A stretch of 64,000 nucleotides of DNA. Origin: Zonotrichia leucophrys gambelii (Eukaryota; Chordata; Aves; Passeriformes; Passerellidae). Under the pieces are notes generated by a model. It was not told the origin of the DNA, searched no databases, and was given only the letters and a program-made list of their open reading frames with translations. The DNA lies in assembly GCF_028769735.1 (NCBI RefSeq), contig NC_088178.1:6390001-6454000 (forward strand), in the 5' to 3' direction. Numbering within the stretch: the stretch's first letter is position 1; every line of letters starts with the position of its first letter. The position numbers and the translations under genes were made by a program. Positions 13,475 through 26,345 of this stretch are shown piece by piece.

Positions 13475-13552
13475 AGCTGTCCCTGCCCATGGCAGTGAGG
13501 TGGGGTGGGCTTTAAGGTCCTATCCAACTCAATCCATTCTGGGATTCTACAG
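13475..13552 (+). mobile_element. Short CR1 3' end
   Basis: tgcccatggcagtgaggtgg followed by ggctttaaggtcctatccaa and ccattctgggattct is the terminal CR1 3' UTR in sense orientation. Confidence 0.8.
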
Positions 13553-15454
13553 ATTAAAAAACTCAAATACACTGTCCAAAGTGACATGCTTCGCATGTGT
13601 TTCACTTCACTTCCTCTTTCTCCATAAATGTAGAGAGGAAAAGAGAAAAATCAAAAAGTTTTCACCATGCTCTGTCTGAATATGGGTTTTCTGAGTTATG
13701 GAAACTCAGGTGGACAGTGTTCACTATTCAATCTACATTTTCCATGACTGCACAGCCACAGTTCAGCATCTCCTGTTTTCACACCTCAGCTCTCATTTGT
13801 TCCTCTCTCACCTTTGAGCGCTTTCCTTGCCCTCAGTAAAATTTCCCTGATTATCTGCTCTGCTGCTCTCATTTAGCTGTCCCTGCATACCAACACACCC
13901 CTTCCCACCAGGGGTAGGGACAGAGCCCCAGGATCTCCCAGCACACGGGCGGGTTTTGCCTGCCGCCCTTCCGGCCGTGCCCGGCCAGCCAGGGATTTGC
14001 ATGGGCTCAAAATCACATTTGTCATATTCCAGAATGCTGAGTCACAGAGCACAGCTCCACCAGGACACGGGCATTCTGCAAGCCAGGCAGGCAGGCAGAC
14101 TGCACAGGTATTAAATGGGTTTACTTCCTTCATGTTAAGGACACTTGAGCTAACAATGGAGCTGGACAAATGAAAATATTTGCTTGTTTACTTAAGTAAT
14201 TGATTTTCATGGAGCCCATGCTCTTCTTTCACAGGGTATTATAGTTAAGACAAACTTCAGTGCCCACACACAAATTTTATCTTTTTTCCATTGTTATAAT
14301 ATTTATCCCCCATATCAAAGTAAATGAAGAGGTATTACACAGTTTAATTCTTTGCATTTTTGGAATAGTCAGTTCTCTCTGCACCTGCAACAGCTTTCTG
14401 AACATCCTAATTTATACATCAGAGTCTTTCATAAAATGAGAAAAAAAAAGCTCAGAAAACACACAAGAGCCAGCACAAGGATTTCTGGAAAATGCAGAAT
14501 CCTTCTGAGTAATTTAATGCCAAATATCATTTAAATCCAGTATTTTTGCATTAATGTGAGCCTGCTGCCCATGACTGATCAAAATTGCAATAAAAACTTT
14601 CCACAGGATTTCAGTTTTCAAATTTAAAAACTTCAAAGATTTCCATTCACTTTCCAAGCAATTAAAGGATCAGCTCTTGCACAAACAGTGTTGATTCTGG
14701 AATTAGCAACAGTTCAGCATTCCCAGGGAGCTATAACTACATTTACTACACACATTTTTTATGTATTATATTACATATGCAGGACAGCTCCATTTTGTTG
14801 ATTATTGGTATCAAAAAGTCCTTTTATGTAAGTAAGATTTATTAAAATACATAACCGAGTGCCTCAGAAACCTCTCCCATAAAGATAAAGATCATTCCAA
14901 GCAATCCATCCAGGAGAGGGCACTGATGCTGGGAGGAATTAAGCCAGCATTGTTTTAACACAGACATCACCCTGAGGTTTTGTCCTCCCTCCCAGCAGCT
15001 CCCAGGACTGGGCAGGGAGTACAAGCCAGTTTGACATCTGCTGGCTGCACACTGGCGTGGAGGATGTGAGTGCATGGGGCACAAACCACAGGGCCGATAA
15101 GAGATCGCTTGTAGGAAGCACAGGGAGTATTTTTAGCTGTGTAAAAGTAAAACACTGTGACAAGTGTGTGGCAGCTATCACTGGGGACACCTCACTGTTG
15201 CTGTCAGCCCAGTGCTGTCACAGGAAGCCCCTGATAGGAACATCCCCAGTGTGCCTCTGGATTTTGGCTTGGGCAGGAATTGCCATCCCAGTGCTGGCTC
15301 TGGAAACTCACTTCCAGCTGTGCTGGAAGGTTGAGAGGCTGCTGAGCCACTGAAGGGAGTTCTGCTCCCATTTCCTTCCTCCTACTTCCACACATCCATG
15401 GGCTGAGCTCACCTTGGGCCAGCTGCAACAGCACAGAATGGGATTTCTAACCCT

Positions 15455-15680
15455 TCCATGGAATCCCAGAGTGGTTTGGGCTGGGAGAGACCCCAAAGCC
15501 TGTCCAGTGCCACTCCAGGCAATGGACAGGAACACCTTCCACTATCCCAGGGTGCTCCAAGCCCTTTCCAACCTGGCCTTGGACACTTCCAGGGATCCAG
15601 GGGCAGCCACAGCTTCTCTGGGCACCCTGTGCCAGGGCCTGCCCACCCTCACAGGGAAGGATTTCTCCCTAAGAAATTTT
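15455..15680 (-). mobile_element. CR1 LINE 3' fragment
   Basis: Reverse CR1 3' end (atggaatcccagagtggttt) continuing to the ORF2 C-terminal codons near 15650. Confidence 0.9.
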
Positions 15681-16139
15681 TGTCTATTTTTGTATTGAAC
15701 AGGTTTTTTGCTCATTCAGCGGGATCCATTGGCTCACTGCCATCCCAAGGGTGTGACAGCTGGGACAAGGATGCAGCAGGAAAACTGGAATAAAGCAGGA
15801 GGAAGGGAGCAGGGGCACAGTGTGCTGCTGAGTGGCACAGATCATCTCACTCTGAGTTTGCACAATATATTGTGAGGATTCTCTTTGAACCAACATTAGT
15901 GACATACACCAGTTTAAGATCTAAATATCCCAAAATGCCAACTTCTCTCTCCATTCACATTCATACTAATGAAAAGGAAAAGAGTACAACCTCCTCCTCC
16001 TGCCCCGCTCCCCCCAAAAAAACCTGCACTGTGAAGAAGAAAAGTAGACATACCATTTCTTCTAGGAAATAATAACAACTCTAATGTTATGTCCTTATAT
16101 AGAGTAACTTCCAGCAGAGAAGTCATTATACAAGACAGT

Positions 16140-16190
16140 GTATATATATCAGAGAAGATAGTGTGTACATAGATATATATATATATACGA
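16140..16190. repeat. TATA-rich simple repeat
   Basis: Two TATATA runs flank gtgtgtacatag, 15-65 bp inside PLA2G4A intron 2 just after the exon 2 donor. Confidence 0.8.
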
Positions 16191-16205
16191 TTCAGTGCTA
16201 CTTAC

Positions 16206-16238
16206 CACAATGTGTTGATAAGGATCTATGATAGACAT
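16206..16238 (-). CDS. PLA2G4A: PLA2G4A coding part of exon 2 with the start codon
   Basis: On the minus strand ATG at 16238 opens MSIIDPYQHIV, followed directly by a consensus donor GTG|gtaag at 16205. Mammalian cPLA2-alpha begins MSFIDPYQHII and its exon 2 ends after the same 11th codon. The next exon (9842-9923) continues in phase with VEHQ. The intron between them is about 6.3 kb (9924-16205). The A-rich context before the ATG (gcaaaaATG) has A at -3. The short coding stretch is why ordinary ORF finding misses it. The splice junction and protein context make the identification firm. Confidence 0.95.
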
Positions 16239-16344
16239 TTTTGCCTTAGTTTATTCAAGGCAACTGCCAAGTATCTATTTCAAATCCACACAGGAGAGGC
16301 TTCCCCTCTTCTCAAAGCAGAGTTCAGTATGAAAGGTCCTTTAA
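16239..16344 (-). other. PLA2G4A: PLA2G4A exon 2, 5' UTR portion (acceptor inferred)
   Basis: Upstream of the start codon on the minus strand the best splice acceptor is a long T-rich tract ending tttatttattag, which places the exon start at 16344 and gives 106 nt of 5' UTR. A weaker alternative acceptor (cttggcag, exon start near 16266) lies closer to the ATG. The choice is inferred from acceptor quality only. Transcript data would decide. Confidence 0.55.
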
Positions 16345-17256
16345 CTAATAAATAAAAAAGAAGATATAGTTAAAATTAATCTGTTCCTTCTGAACTATAT
16401 TTTACAGAGCAAATCAGTTACTACTCTTTTGGAAGGTTTTCACAATTAATTTGTTTACCAAGAACTTAATTTCCCATAAACTGTGGAGATATAGGTATTT
16501 ACCTGCCTGAGCGGGAGAAATTTCTCGTGTTTATTTCCTCTACTTCAGGGTAAGAATCCAGTATCTTAAATTCCAGTCATGCCAGTGTTTCTAGCAGCTC
16601 TGCAAATAAACAAAAGAAGAGAGGAATTATATTTATTCTGTAACTATATTGTAGTATTTATGCTACCACGCATTACAGGGCTGGTTGTGACTGCGAGCTC
16701 TGCAGGAGCAGCAATACTGCCCTCTGTAAATCCAGGAAGGGAACTCCAGCTGGAGCTCTGTGTAACCTCCTGGCCAACCTCCACTGACTGGACATGTTCC
16801 AGAGGCTTGGAGGGACAAACTGCAAATCAGGACTTCATGGCTCTCCCACAGGCTCACCACAGGCCACTGCTTTCTGAGCACTCAGTGAAGATCAGGGGCC
16901 ACCAGAGGCCTTCAAAGTCAGAACTGTTTTTAACCAACCAAGTACCAGAGGTTACTCTTGTGTGCATCTTTAAAAAACCTGGGGAACTGCTCAACAGGAT
17001 CAGTTCTCAGATCCAGCTGGACCATCGTCAGACCTGAACCATCAGCAGAAATTTCAAAGTGAAAGGAAGTGAAGCACCATTAGGGGTTTGGTCACAAGGC
17101 AATGATTCCTAATGCTCAATTCTGAAACAGCAGGATAAGCCCCAAGCAATTCTATATATCACTCCCAAACCTTTGCTCTTGAGCAACTACATGAAGGCAT
17201 GACAATAAAAATTTAGTTTCATTATGATCACTAGAACATTACAATGTCTTTTCTTT

Positions 17257-17455
17257 AATCACTGAATCATTAAGGCTAGATAAACCCTCCAAGATCATCA
17301 AGTCCAGCCATTAATCCAGCACTGCCAGGTCCATCACTAAACCATGTCCCAAAACACCGTAACTCACATGTTTTCTGAATGCTTCCAGAGACAGCAATTC
17401 CATCACTTCCCTGGTTATGCCTAACCACCCTTTCCTGTCAGCCCTAACAATAGTT
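17257..17455 (-). mobile_element. CR1 LINE 3' fragment, different subfamily
   Basis: cactgaatcattaaggctag followed by ccaagatcatcaagtccagc and the conserved aggtccatcactaaaccatg stretch fit the CR1 subfamily group with 'aagatcatcaagtccaacc', which is distinct from the other copies here. Confidence 0.85.
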
Positions 17456-18731
17456 TGAGGGTTGGAATCACCCTGGGTTTATTTATTCATTGTTATCTGA
17501 GGAAGTGGGAATAAGAAAGACTTCAGCATTGGAGAATCATGGTAAACGTGCCCAGCTATATAATTTCTGGAGAAATTGCTGACATCTTGGAAGGCAATCC
17601 AGGAAAGGGAACAGCAGGAGCTACCCAATCACCATAATGGAGAGGAAATTTGTAAAACCAGAAAATACTCATTTCCCTGAAGTGCACAGTCAACTACCAC
17701 ACTTGCTTTGAGAGGATACACAAAACCAAGGCAAGGTTACTGCTCTGTCTGGGGAAATAAGAGAACAGGTTAGAACCAGGATGAAAAGCCTGGTTCGAGT
17801 TAACGTGCTGCATCCCAAAGGCAGAGTTCCAGCTCCCCAGATGATCCCTCAACTGGTTCAGACATGAGATCATGCTCTCTCTCCCTACAACCCCCCGCCT
17901 CATTTGTTTCGACATCTGCAGGAAGCGCGTTGGTGATGCTGCAGACAACAAAACAGCTTCTTTGGCTGCAGGGCCAGCAGAGTCCCCAAGCGCCATCTGC
18001 CCTCCATGGATGAGGCAAGGATCCTGCAGATGGACAAAAACACGACCACGTCATCAGCCACTGCATCCCAACACCCGCGCAGGGCCATGGGCAGGGCTGT
18101 CAGCAGGGCCAGGGAGCAAGGAGACCTCGCACACAAAGCCTGGGATCTCAGGGTCCCACAGGGCTCCAACCACCAGCCCTGCAGATCCAGCCCTGCCCAT
18201 GCCATGGTACTCCAAATGGCAGCTCCTGGCTGGCTGTGTTAATCAGAGTCTCTCAGGATGTGACAAACACAGGCAGGTACTGGAGCACAGGCACCAGTGC
18301 CACTTCATGCCCCAGGGCTGGCAGAGGGACAGCTATCCATGCTCCTCCCAGAGCCAGTTATCCATGTTCTTCCCAGAGCCCATCTCAGGAGAAAGCAGAT
18401 GTTTAAGTGACATGAATACTTAATCCCTCACAGTGGACTTAATTCAGCTCAGGTAATTACACCACACCCTCTGGAAGCTCGCACTGCATTACCCACAGAG
18501 TTTGGGTAAAGCAAATTAAGAGATTTCTATATCTAAAAACTGTAGTGTGGCAGAGGAGCTAAATACAGAGCAACCAAGAAATCCTGATCCTCATCAAGAG
18601 CCGTGAAGAATGTCTTGAAGAATGTTTACTGCAAACATCTGCAGCAAACAGAGCTGTAATCCCAAAATTATCTTGCTAAACACTTTCCCCTACATGCTGT
18701 CCATCCCACAGTGCCTAATGGGAAAAACTTC

Positions 18732-19080
18732 ATGGAATCACAGGACATCCTGAGTGGGAAGGAACCCCCAAGGATCATCCAGTCTGATTCCTGACCCTGC
18801 CCAGACGCCCCAACAATCCCACCCTGTGCATCCCTGGGAGCATTGTCCAAACCCTCCTGGAGCTCTGGCAGCCTTGGGGCTGTGCCCATTCCCTGGGCAG
18901 CCTGGGCAGTGCCAGCACCCTCTGGGGAAGAACCTTTCCTGATATCCAGGAAAACCTTCCTCTGGCCCAGCTCCAGCCCTTCTCGGGTCCTGTCCCTGGT
19001 CACAGGGAGCAGAGACTGGAGGAGCTGCAGCCCCCAGTGAGCTCTGCCCTCAGCCTCCTCCTCCCCAGGCTGACCATAAC
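18732..19080 (-). mobile_element. CR1 LINE 3' fragment, third subtype
   Basis: Starts catggaatcacaggacatcc and includes caaggatcatccagtctgat and the reverse of ORF2-end codons around 18900-19060. The fragment at 39490-39735 is the same type in the opposite orientation. Confidence 0.85.
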
Positions 19081-19379
19081 AATTCAGGGCTGTATCACAA
19101 GCACACACAAAGTCCTGCACTTGAGCTGGAGTTGCTGAGCCCCACCCTTGGCAGATGCAGGGGAAGCAGTGCCTCTAAACACATCTTCAAGGACACTGTA
19201 GCATTACCAACACAGGTTGTTTTGTTTCCCTGATACCTGGTGGTGTCACACCACCTGTGACTGTGCTGTTCCTGGGGCTGACAGCGTTCCTTACTAAAGA
19301 AAGAGCACCTCAAGGCAGCACCACCACCATTAACTGTTTAACTTATATTATAGGTAATCAAAGAAGAGATTAAGTTAAC

Positions 19380-19737
19380 TGGAGAACAGAGGGTTGTGTG
19401 GAGACCTTTCAGCAGCCTTTCAGGATGTGAAGGGGCCTACAAGGAAGCCAGAGCAGGACTCTGTATCAGGAATTGTAATACAACAAGGGGGAACGGCTTC
19501 AAACTGACTGGGGGGAAATTTAGATTTGACATACAGAAGATATTCTTCCCTGTGAGGGTGGGCAGGCCCTGGCACAGGGTGCCCAGAGAAGCTGTGGCTG
19601 CCCCTGGATCCCTGGAATTGTCCAAGGCCAGGCTGGATAGGGCTTGGAGCAACCTGGGAAAATATCCCTGCCCCTGGCAGGGGGTGGCACTGGATGGACA
19701 TTAAGGTCCCTTCTAACCCAAATTATTCCATGACCCT
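19380..19737 (+). mobile_element. CR1 LINE 3' fragment with ORF2 C-terminal remnant
   Basis: The plus-strand frame reads TTRGNGFKL, then VPREAVAAPGSLELSKARLD, the decayed end of the CR1 reverse-transcriptase protein, followed by the 3' UTR ending aacccaaattattccatgac. Confidence 0.92.
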
Positions 19738-19804
19738 CTGGTTCTCACTGTTTTATTGGTCAATGCCCCAGTTTACAAATTACACAGCAAACAGGCCACA
19801 GTTT

Positions 19805-19908
19805 AGCCTGGCCCTGTCATGGAGAGGCAGCCTTTCCCTTTCTCCCAGTGCCATAAATCCCAGCCTTGTCATGGAGAGCCAGGATTTCCCAAAGTGCCTA
19901 AATCTCAC
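19805..19908. repeat. Imperfect ~54-bp tandem duplication
   Basis: Two units share tgtcatggagag, a middle stretch of ttcc/tccc and gtgcc(a)taaatc at matching spacing. Divergence is substantial, so this is an older duplication. Confidence 0.55.
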
Positions 19909-20804
19909 TTACACCCAGGAGTGAACTCTACCTCTGCCAGGACAAGGGTGTTTCATCGCCAGGCACATTTTCAGACACCATCAGTACCAAGCTATTAGTG
20001 GATAGCTGGATCACTCCTTGAGTCAACAGTCTTCTGTGATCTCAGCTCATACTCACTTACTTGAGGTGACAGATTGAAGTGGAGAAGGGATTATTCTCTT
20101 GGAAGACCAACTATAACACAGTAACTCACAAAAAGAAGCTACACACACATACACAGAGATTATTACTGGAACATTTTCATTCTCAGTACATTCCTACAGA
20201 TAATTCATTTGTACAGGATATGTCAAAAGATAAGAATAATGAGATTTTTCCCATGCTGAGCACAAGCTTACTCTGGAGTTAGTCTCACCAAGTGGAAAAG
20301 CCCTGAAAATGAGTAAACGCAGCATAATATAAATATCATTGCCAGAATACGTCTTCACAAGTGTAAGAAAAATCATTAGAGGGAGGTTGTTTATATCAAG
20401 CTGTCCAATTCTTCTTAAAAAAATCAAAGACAGGAACAACTTTAAATATAATAAGTGTGACTCACCAGCACAGTCATTAACTTTCAATCTATCAGAAGAG
20501 TAAGGGGTAGAGAATAAGCTAAGTAATGACTCAGACTTTTTGTATGAATGTCACCCTCCATTTCTATCAAATCAGATTACAGCATTTTATTTGGTTAGAT
20601 TGATCCTGTGATTGTATAACAGAAATAACAAATACTCTGTTTCTACATGACTTTGTCTAGCATCCTGGAAAATCACTGTAATGTTATTTCTTAATTTAGG
20701 GCTTCCCACACAAGGAGGAAGGATTACCTCTGCTCCATGTAGAGCCCCCATCACTCCACTTCCACCACAAATGGAAAAGTAGATGCTCTGCTGGCACGCC
20801 AAGC

Positions 20805-21505
20805 AGACGAACGGGCCAAGGCCAAAGGGATGAGGGTCAACAAGGAGAAGTGCTGGGTGCTGGCCTTGGGTCATCCCAACCCCCTGCAGCTCCAGCCTGA
20901 GGGGAAGAGTGGCTGGAAAGCTGCAAGAGGCCCTGGGGGTCTTGGGGACAGAACTTAAAAAAGAACCCAGGTGTGCCCAGGTGGAGCAGAGGCCAGTGGC
21001 CCCTGGGCTGTGCCAGCCCTGGTGTGGGCACAGGCCCAGGGCACTGGCTGTGCCCTGTGCTGGCCCTGCTGAGGGACCTCGAGTGCTGTGTCCAGTTCTG
21101 GCCCTCATGGCCAGAGACACCTTGAGGGGCTGGAGCGTGTCCAGGGAAGGGAACAGAGCTGGGGAAGGGTCTGGGGCACCAGGAGGGGCTGAGGGAGCTG
21201 GGAAAGGGGCTCAGCCTGGAGAAATGGAGGCTCAGGGGGGCCCTTGTGGCTCTGCACAGCTCCTGACAGGAGGGGACAGCCAGGGGGGATCGGGCTCTGC
21301 TCCCAGGAACAGGGACAGGACAAGAGGGAACGGCGTCAGGATGTGAAGTTGGACATTGGGAGGAATTCCTTCATGGAAAAGGTTGTGAGACATTGGAATG
21401 GAGTCCCCATCCCTGGAGTTGTCCAAGGAAGTGCTCTGGGCTGGTGACAAGGTGGGGATCAGTCACAGGCCTTTTCCAACCCCAGTGATTCCGTAGTTCT
21501 GTGAC
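20805..21505 (+). mobile_element. Longest CR1 fragment (~0.7 kb), ORF2 C terminus plus 3' UTR
   Basis: Broken plus-strand frames show VNKEKCWVLALGH and TRGNGVRM followed by VVRHWNGVP, the terminal part of CR1 ORF2, then the 3' end ccagtgattccgtagttctg. Frames are disrupted, so the copy is dead. Confidence 0.9.
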
Positions 21506-22902
21506 TGCTCTCCCCATGCTAAGGAAGTGTGGGTGGGAGGAAGGATTCTGAGCAGAGGGGCAAAAAGTTCAACCTTTGTGCCACATTTTTGAAGGACACT
21601 GTGAGGTGAAGCTTGTCAAGGAAGTTGACACAGCATAGCTAGACAGGAGATTTTAAGATCTGACTTCCTGCTATAGGGGAGGTAATAGATGAAGAGATAG
21701 TGAATCTTTTTTTAAAGATGACTTGTCGGCCTGTTAGCAATTACTGAAAGTATAGGTGACACAGCAACAGTGGAGGGAGGGCTGTAAACACTCTAGCAGG
21801 GCTGAAACTCTGGAAAAGTCCCAACAATCACCACCAGTGTAAAGTTTCTCCTTTTCTAGTGCTGAAGGCTACTTTAGAGGTCAAAAGTGAGGAAAACAGA
21901 AGTTGCAAAATTATCAGGCCACAGATACGCTCCATGATACACGATGCAAGGCTTGGTGAGTCAAGGGCATCAGACATGGTCCTTTAATAAACTTGAATTA
22001 GACTGGATTAAAACCATCCTCCTTATCTTATATTCTGCAAGGAATGGCCTCCCCAACAGGAATATTCTAGAGGCTGGAAGCATTTCTCCCTGAATCCCCA
22101 CACCTGTGTCTCATTGGCCATGGAAGTGCCCTGGATTGTAAACCAAGCCAAGTGCTGTAGTTTCCCCATAGGCAGCATCTGCAAGTCTGAGGAAGAGGCA
22201 ACTGATTCAGGGCAGAATGGTTTATGTTACAATTATCCTGCTTACGCAAAGGGGACTTAACAAGAACCACTCGCTGCAACAGCCTCTGAGGTTATGAGAA
22301 AAACCCATGTCCCCATATGTGAATGGCAAACTCACAGAAGGATGTTCAAGTGGAACTGAGTAAATTCAAAGTAAGGAGTTCATTTATTCAAGGAATGAAT
22401 GAGCTCCTTGAGTTTATGCCTTTAAATAACTGTTCTTCAACATCATATTTCACTTCAACTGAAATTGCAGTGGAAATAAAAAAACAGCCTTGAGAAAGAA
22501 CAACAAACTCAGCTGAGAGATGCCAAGAATACTCTTTAAAAATGGCAACAATCACTATCCTTTGCTACAGAAATCAAAGCCACAAGGCAGAGTCTCAAAA
22601 GTGGTCAAAAAACCTCAGGCAGCTGACCAGTGGGTCAGGCTTATGTGGGAAGCAGCTCACTTGTTTTCCAGCAAGAAAGCCAAGAAACAAAGAGGAACAT
22701 GAAAAATCTGACAGAAATTCCATTAAAAACAATTATTAGGATATAGACCTAAACCAATCAGAATGCACTACTCAAACCCACCTCTGCAGGTAATTTACTA
22801 TGAGCACAGTGCAATTAGGAAAAGCAGATGGGAAAATGCCCAACATTTCTATACAGTAGGAATTTGGAACCTAGTTATTCTACAAATAAACTTTCTATCA
22901 TA

Positions 22903-23038
22903 TAATGCTGGAATGATGTGGGTTGGAAGGGACCTTAAAGCCCATCCAGTGCCACCCCTTGCCACAGGCAGGGACATCTCCCACTATCCCAGGTTGCTCC
23001 AAGCCTTGTCCAACCTGATCTTGGACACTTCCAGGAAT
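22903..23038 (-). mobile_element. CR1 3' fragment
   Basis: Reverse CR1 3' UTR from gatgtgggttggaagggacc to tccaacctgatcttggacac. Confidence 0.9.
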
Positions 23039-24611
23039 GTTTGACAGTTATTTTTGAGGAGTATTTTCACTTTTGGAAACCCAGCTTAAGGCTCACCTTT
23101 GAATGTCAAGATATTGGGTGCCCCAAGTACCCAGAGCCAGGCTCTCTGAAATGGAAAAACTCACTGCCAGTGGCAGCTTCCAAAGTCTTGCCAAGAATGC
23201 AAACACTTATGCAAGAACTCCTAAAACTAAAGATAGACATCTCAACTGCAACACCTGACTGGGCAGAGCTTTTTGTTGACTATATTCCTTTAAAGCTCAT
23301 ATGAAGGGGGAAAAGAGAGGGAAACAACCTTCCCTGCCTGCCTTTCTTACCTGGAGTATTGGCAAAACTTTCCACTTGCTCTGCTGCACTGTGGTCAAGA
23401 GCTGCTGCCTGCCAAAACCTCAGGATCCCCCTTCCAGAAGCCTCATGGTACCGTGGCAAGAACTGCTGCTGCATGATTTAGAGCTCTAGAATCAGCCTCC
23501 AAAAATCTCATTCCAAACCCATCCCTGTTCCTTGGGGACAACACCGAGCTCAGCCAACTTCTAAGTATTTCTGAGCCAATGCCTTTTAAAGATTCTATTA
23601 AAATCATGAGGGTTTGCTTCTTGCATATCTTTAACTTATCCACGCCTTCATTCCCCTTGTTTTCCTTCCCTGCTCTAAAATAGGAATGGTTTAAAAACAG
23701 AAATTCTAGAGAAAACATTAGAATAAGCTTTTAATTAAGTATTTATTGGGTTTTGTGGGAGAATCCAATATGCAAAGGTGCCTGATGCACTCAGGCTTCA
23801 ACTGAGGCAGCTGATAGTCCTTCTGCACTACAGTTATGCAGCGGTTTCACACAAAACCCCCAAAAAACAGCTAAAAATGGAACAAGCTGGTAAAATTTAA
23901 CAGCTAGCTTCTGGTCAGCAATGCACGTAAAACAAATTTAGCTGACCTTAAGGTCAATATTTCCTTTCAATATCTTTTTCAGTTCAGTTCGGGATTTCCT
24001 GGCATTTTGGCACAGGCTGTAGCCCCAGCCAGGCTGCTGGCACTGCCAGGCAGGAGGAAGGGCTGCACTCACAAGGTATGTTTTGTCATCTCCCACTCGT
24101 CATGTCTGCACAACGTGACTCAACTTTCTGGTTTTGGGCTCCTCACTCCAAACACGAGCTCTGGTCACCATCTGCAGCCAAGGGGACAATTGTGCAGCAC
24201 TTCCTTTGGTCTCTATGGTCAGCACTTAAAGCATGACAAAATTGGAGTGACTCAAGGAAATCTGTCTGGACTTTCTAGTAAAAGTAGTGATGAACAAACC
24301 TCTGACGTTGACATTTTTCAACCTCTTTAAATGCTGAGAGTAAAATTTATATGGAAATATTTCATGGCTATTGACAAGCTGGAGTCTGAGTAAGTAGCAT
24401 AAATATATGTTTTACACACAGACACAAAGACAAACATAGACATGCCCAACACATATATTACATTTTTGAGAGGAGAAATTAAGTACTTCCATAACAGTGA
24501 TCTTTGTCTTGTATCCAACTCTTGGCTGCTGAGCAAAGCCAGACCTGGAGCAAGCCCCACCTGGCTCCACAGAGCCAAGCAGACCTTCAGCAAGCTGTTA
24601 GACACAATCCC

Positions 24612-24745
24612 AGACTGGCCTGGGTTGGAATGGGCCTTAATGACCATCTCATTCCACCCACAGGGATGCCACTCACTATCCCTGCTTGCTCCAAGCCCCA
24701 TCCACGCTGGTCTTGGCTATCTCCAGGGATGGGGCAGCCCCAACT
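24612..24745 (-). mobile_element. CR1 3' fragment
   Basis: Reverse CR1 3' UTR from agactggcctgggttggaat to cacgctggtcttggctatct; somewhat diverged. Confidence 0.8.
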
Positions 24746-26146
24746 CTCAGGAGCAAGCAGCTCCTGAGCTGCCAGCTTGTGTTTGAAGGCAACCTCATCT
24801 TGGCACAACATTTGCACAGGGGCTTGATTTTCTGCACCAGGCTTGGGTGGAGGCTCTCCTCCACCCTCCTGTCCTGCTGGAGAGGGCGAGCAGGGGCACC
24901 TTCCTGCTCAGAGACCACACTGGGAGCGGCGCCTCATGCCCCTGCCCCAGCTCCTTCCTCTTCCTGTGCTATGGGCTCACAACTTCCCCAAGCTCTCTGG
25001 TCCCTGGGCAGCTCTCCCTGCCCTGCCAGCCCTGCCCTGCTCCTGCTTTGTTCCAAGGGCTTCTGCTTCCTGCCCCACCATTCCAGATGGATTCAGAGTG
25101 CCAACAGGGAGAACACCGAGCTGTGGCACAAGCTACAAGCCACCCCTGATGATTTGGGAGGAAAGCTTTGAGTCAGGTGCCACTTCATTTTTAGATAACT
25201 AACTCTTATCCACACACACACACAGTCAAACCCTGAGAGGATGAAGGACTAAAGCCACTACAAACAAATTCCCAACTAAGGCTTTGGAGATGGATCAAGA
25301 CTGAAAAGAATATCCTTACACAATTCTTGGAAAATTTTCTCTATAATACACACACACAAAAAAAATTCTCTTTACTGTAATGTGATTCCACCAGTACCAG
25401 GAGGTAAATTCCATCAGTGGTTACACAAAACAGAAAAAACCCACAGAAGTAACAAAACCCATAAAAACACAGTAACTTAAACATGGATTTCAGGAGAGTG
25501 ATACAATAACTGCCAATCACTAAGGAGCCACAATGACTTCAAAAGTAAAAGGACAGTAATCAAAGGGAGGAAGAAACCCCAAATTTACACATCCCCTTGT
25601 TAAAAGAGCTTTGCAAAATCTGGGACACAAGGGGGACTTTCATGCTCCTCTCTGAGCCACAGGGGATTGGTTCAGGAAACTTAAATGAACTATGACTACT
25701 CTCTTACCAAACTACCTAAGCTTCTAATTTAACTATTTCTTAAGACACCGAGGGCTTGCTCCCTTCCTTGCCAACTCAAACTCTCTCTCAGCATATGAAA
25801 CACCCATGGATGTGTTGGCTCTGTGGTGAAAGGGAAATGACCGACACGTTACAGGGCAGAGTGTTCAGAGTGAAGGTGTTTGACCACTTCTCAAGAAACT
25901 TTCTATAAATAAAATGTCCATTTGTCAAAGCACAAAGTTGTCAGAAGTGAGCTACATCAGTTTAAATAAAGCTCTTTGGGGGAGAGTTTAACCCCAAAAT
26001 CAGCACTTAAATGAAAACAGCCACTAAGCGGCCAGGAAAGGTCACTCAGCTCGGGGAGAAGACCTTGCCCCGCCCACACCATTCCTTTCAGATGCTGATT
26101 TTGAATCAGATTTGACTTAATGCCTTGCAAGAAGTTATTTAATTTC

Positions 26147-26345
26147 ACAGAACCATAGAAGGTTTGAAGGGACCTTAAAGCCCATTCAGCGCCACCCTGT
26201 GCCATGGGCAGAAACATCTCCTACTATCCCAGGTTGCTCCAAGCCCTGTCCAACCTGGCCTTGAACACTGCCAGGGATCCAGGGGCAGCCACAGCTCCTC
26301 TGGGGGCACCCTGTGCCAGGGCTTCACCCACCTCAGAGGGAAGGA
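26147..26345 (-). mobile_element. CR1 3' fragment
   Basis: Reverse CR1 3' end starting cacagaaccatagaaggttt and running to ccctgtgccagggcttcacc. Confidence 0.9.

Larger units (their letters stand above)
9924..16205 (-). other. PLA2G4A: PLA2G4A intron 2
   Basis: This is the sequence between coding exons 2 and 3, bounded by gtaag and ttcag on the minus strand. It contains two CR1 fragments (13475-13552 and 15455-15680) and a TATATA-rich run just upstream of exon 2 on the plus-strand map (16140-16187). No other gene was seen. Confidence 0.9.

Noticed and set aside
17872..18423. 183-aa plus-strand frame in the presumed PLA2G4A intron 1
   Set aside because: No recognisable domain, no splice or promoter context, and overlapping frames on both strands of similar quality.
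20587..21346. 177-aa minus and 145-aa plus frames
   Set aside because: They lie over the 0.7-kb CR1 copy and are not an independent gene.
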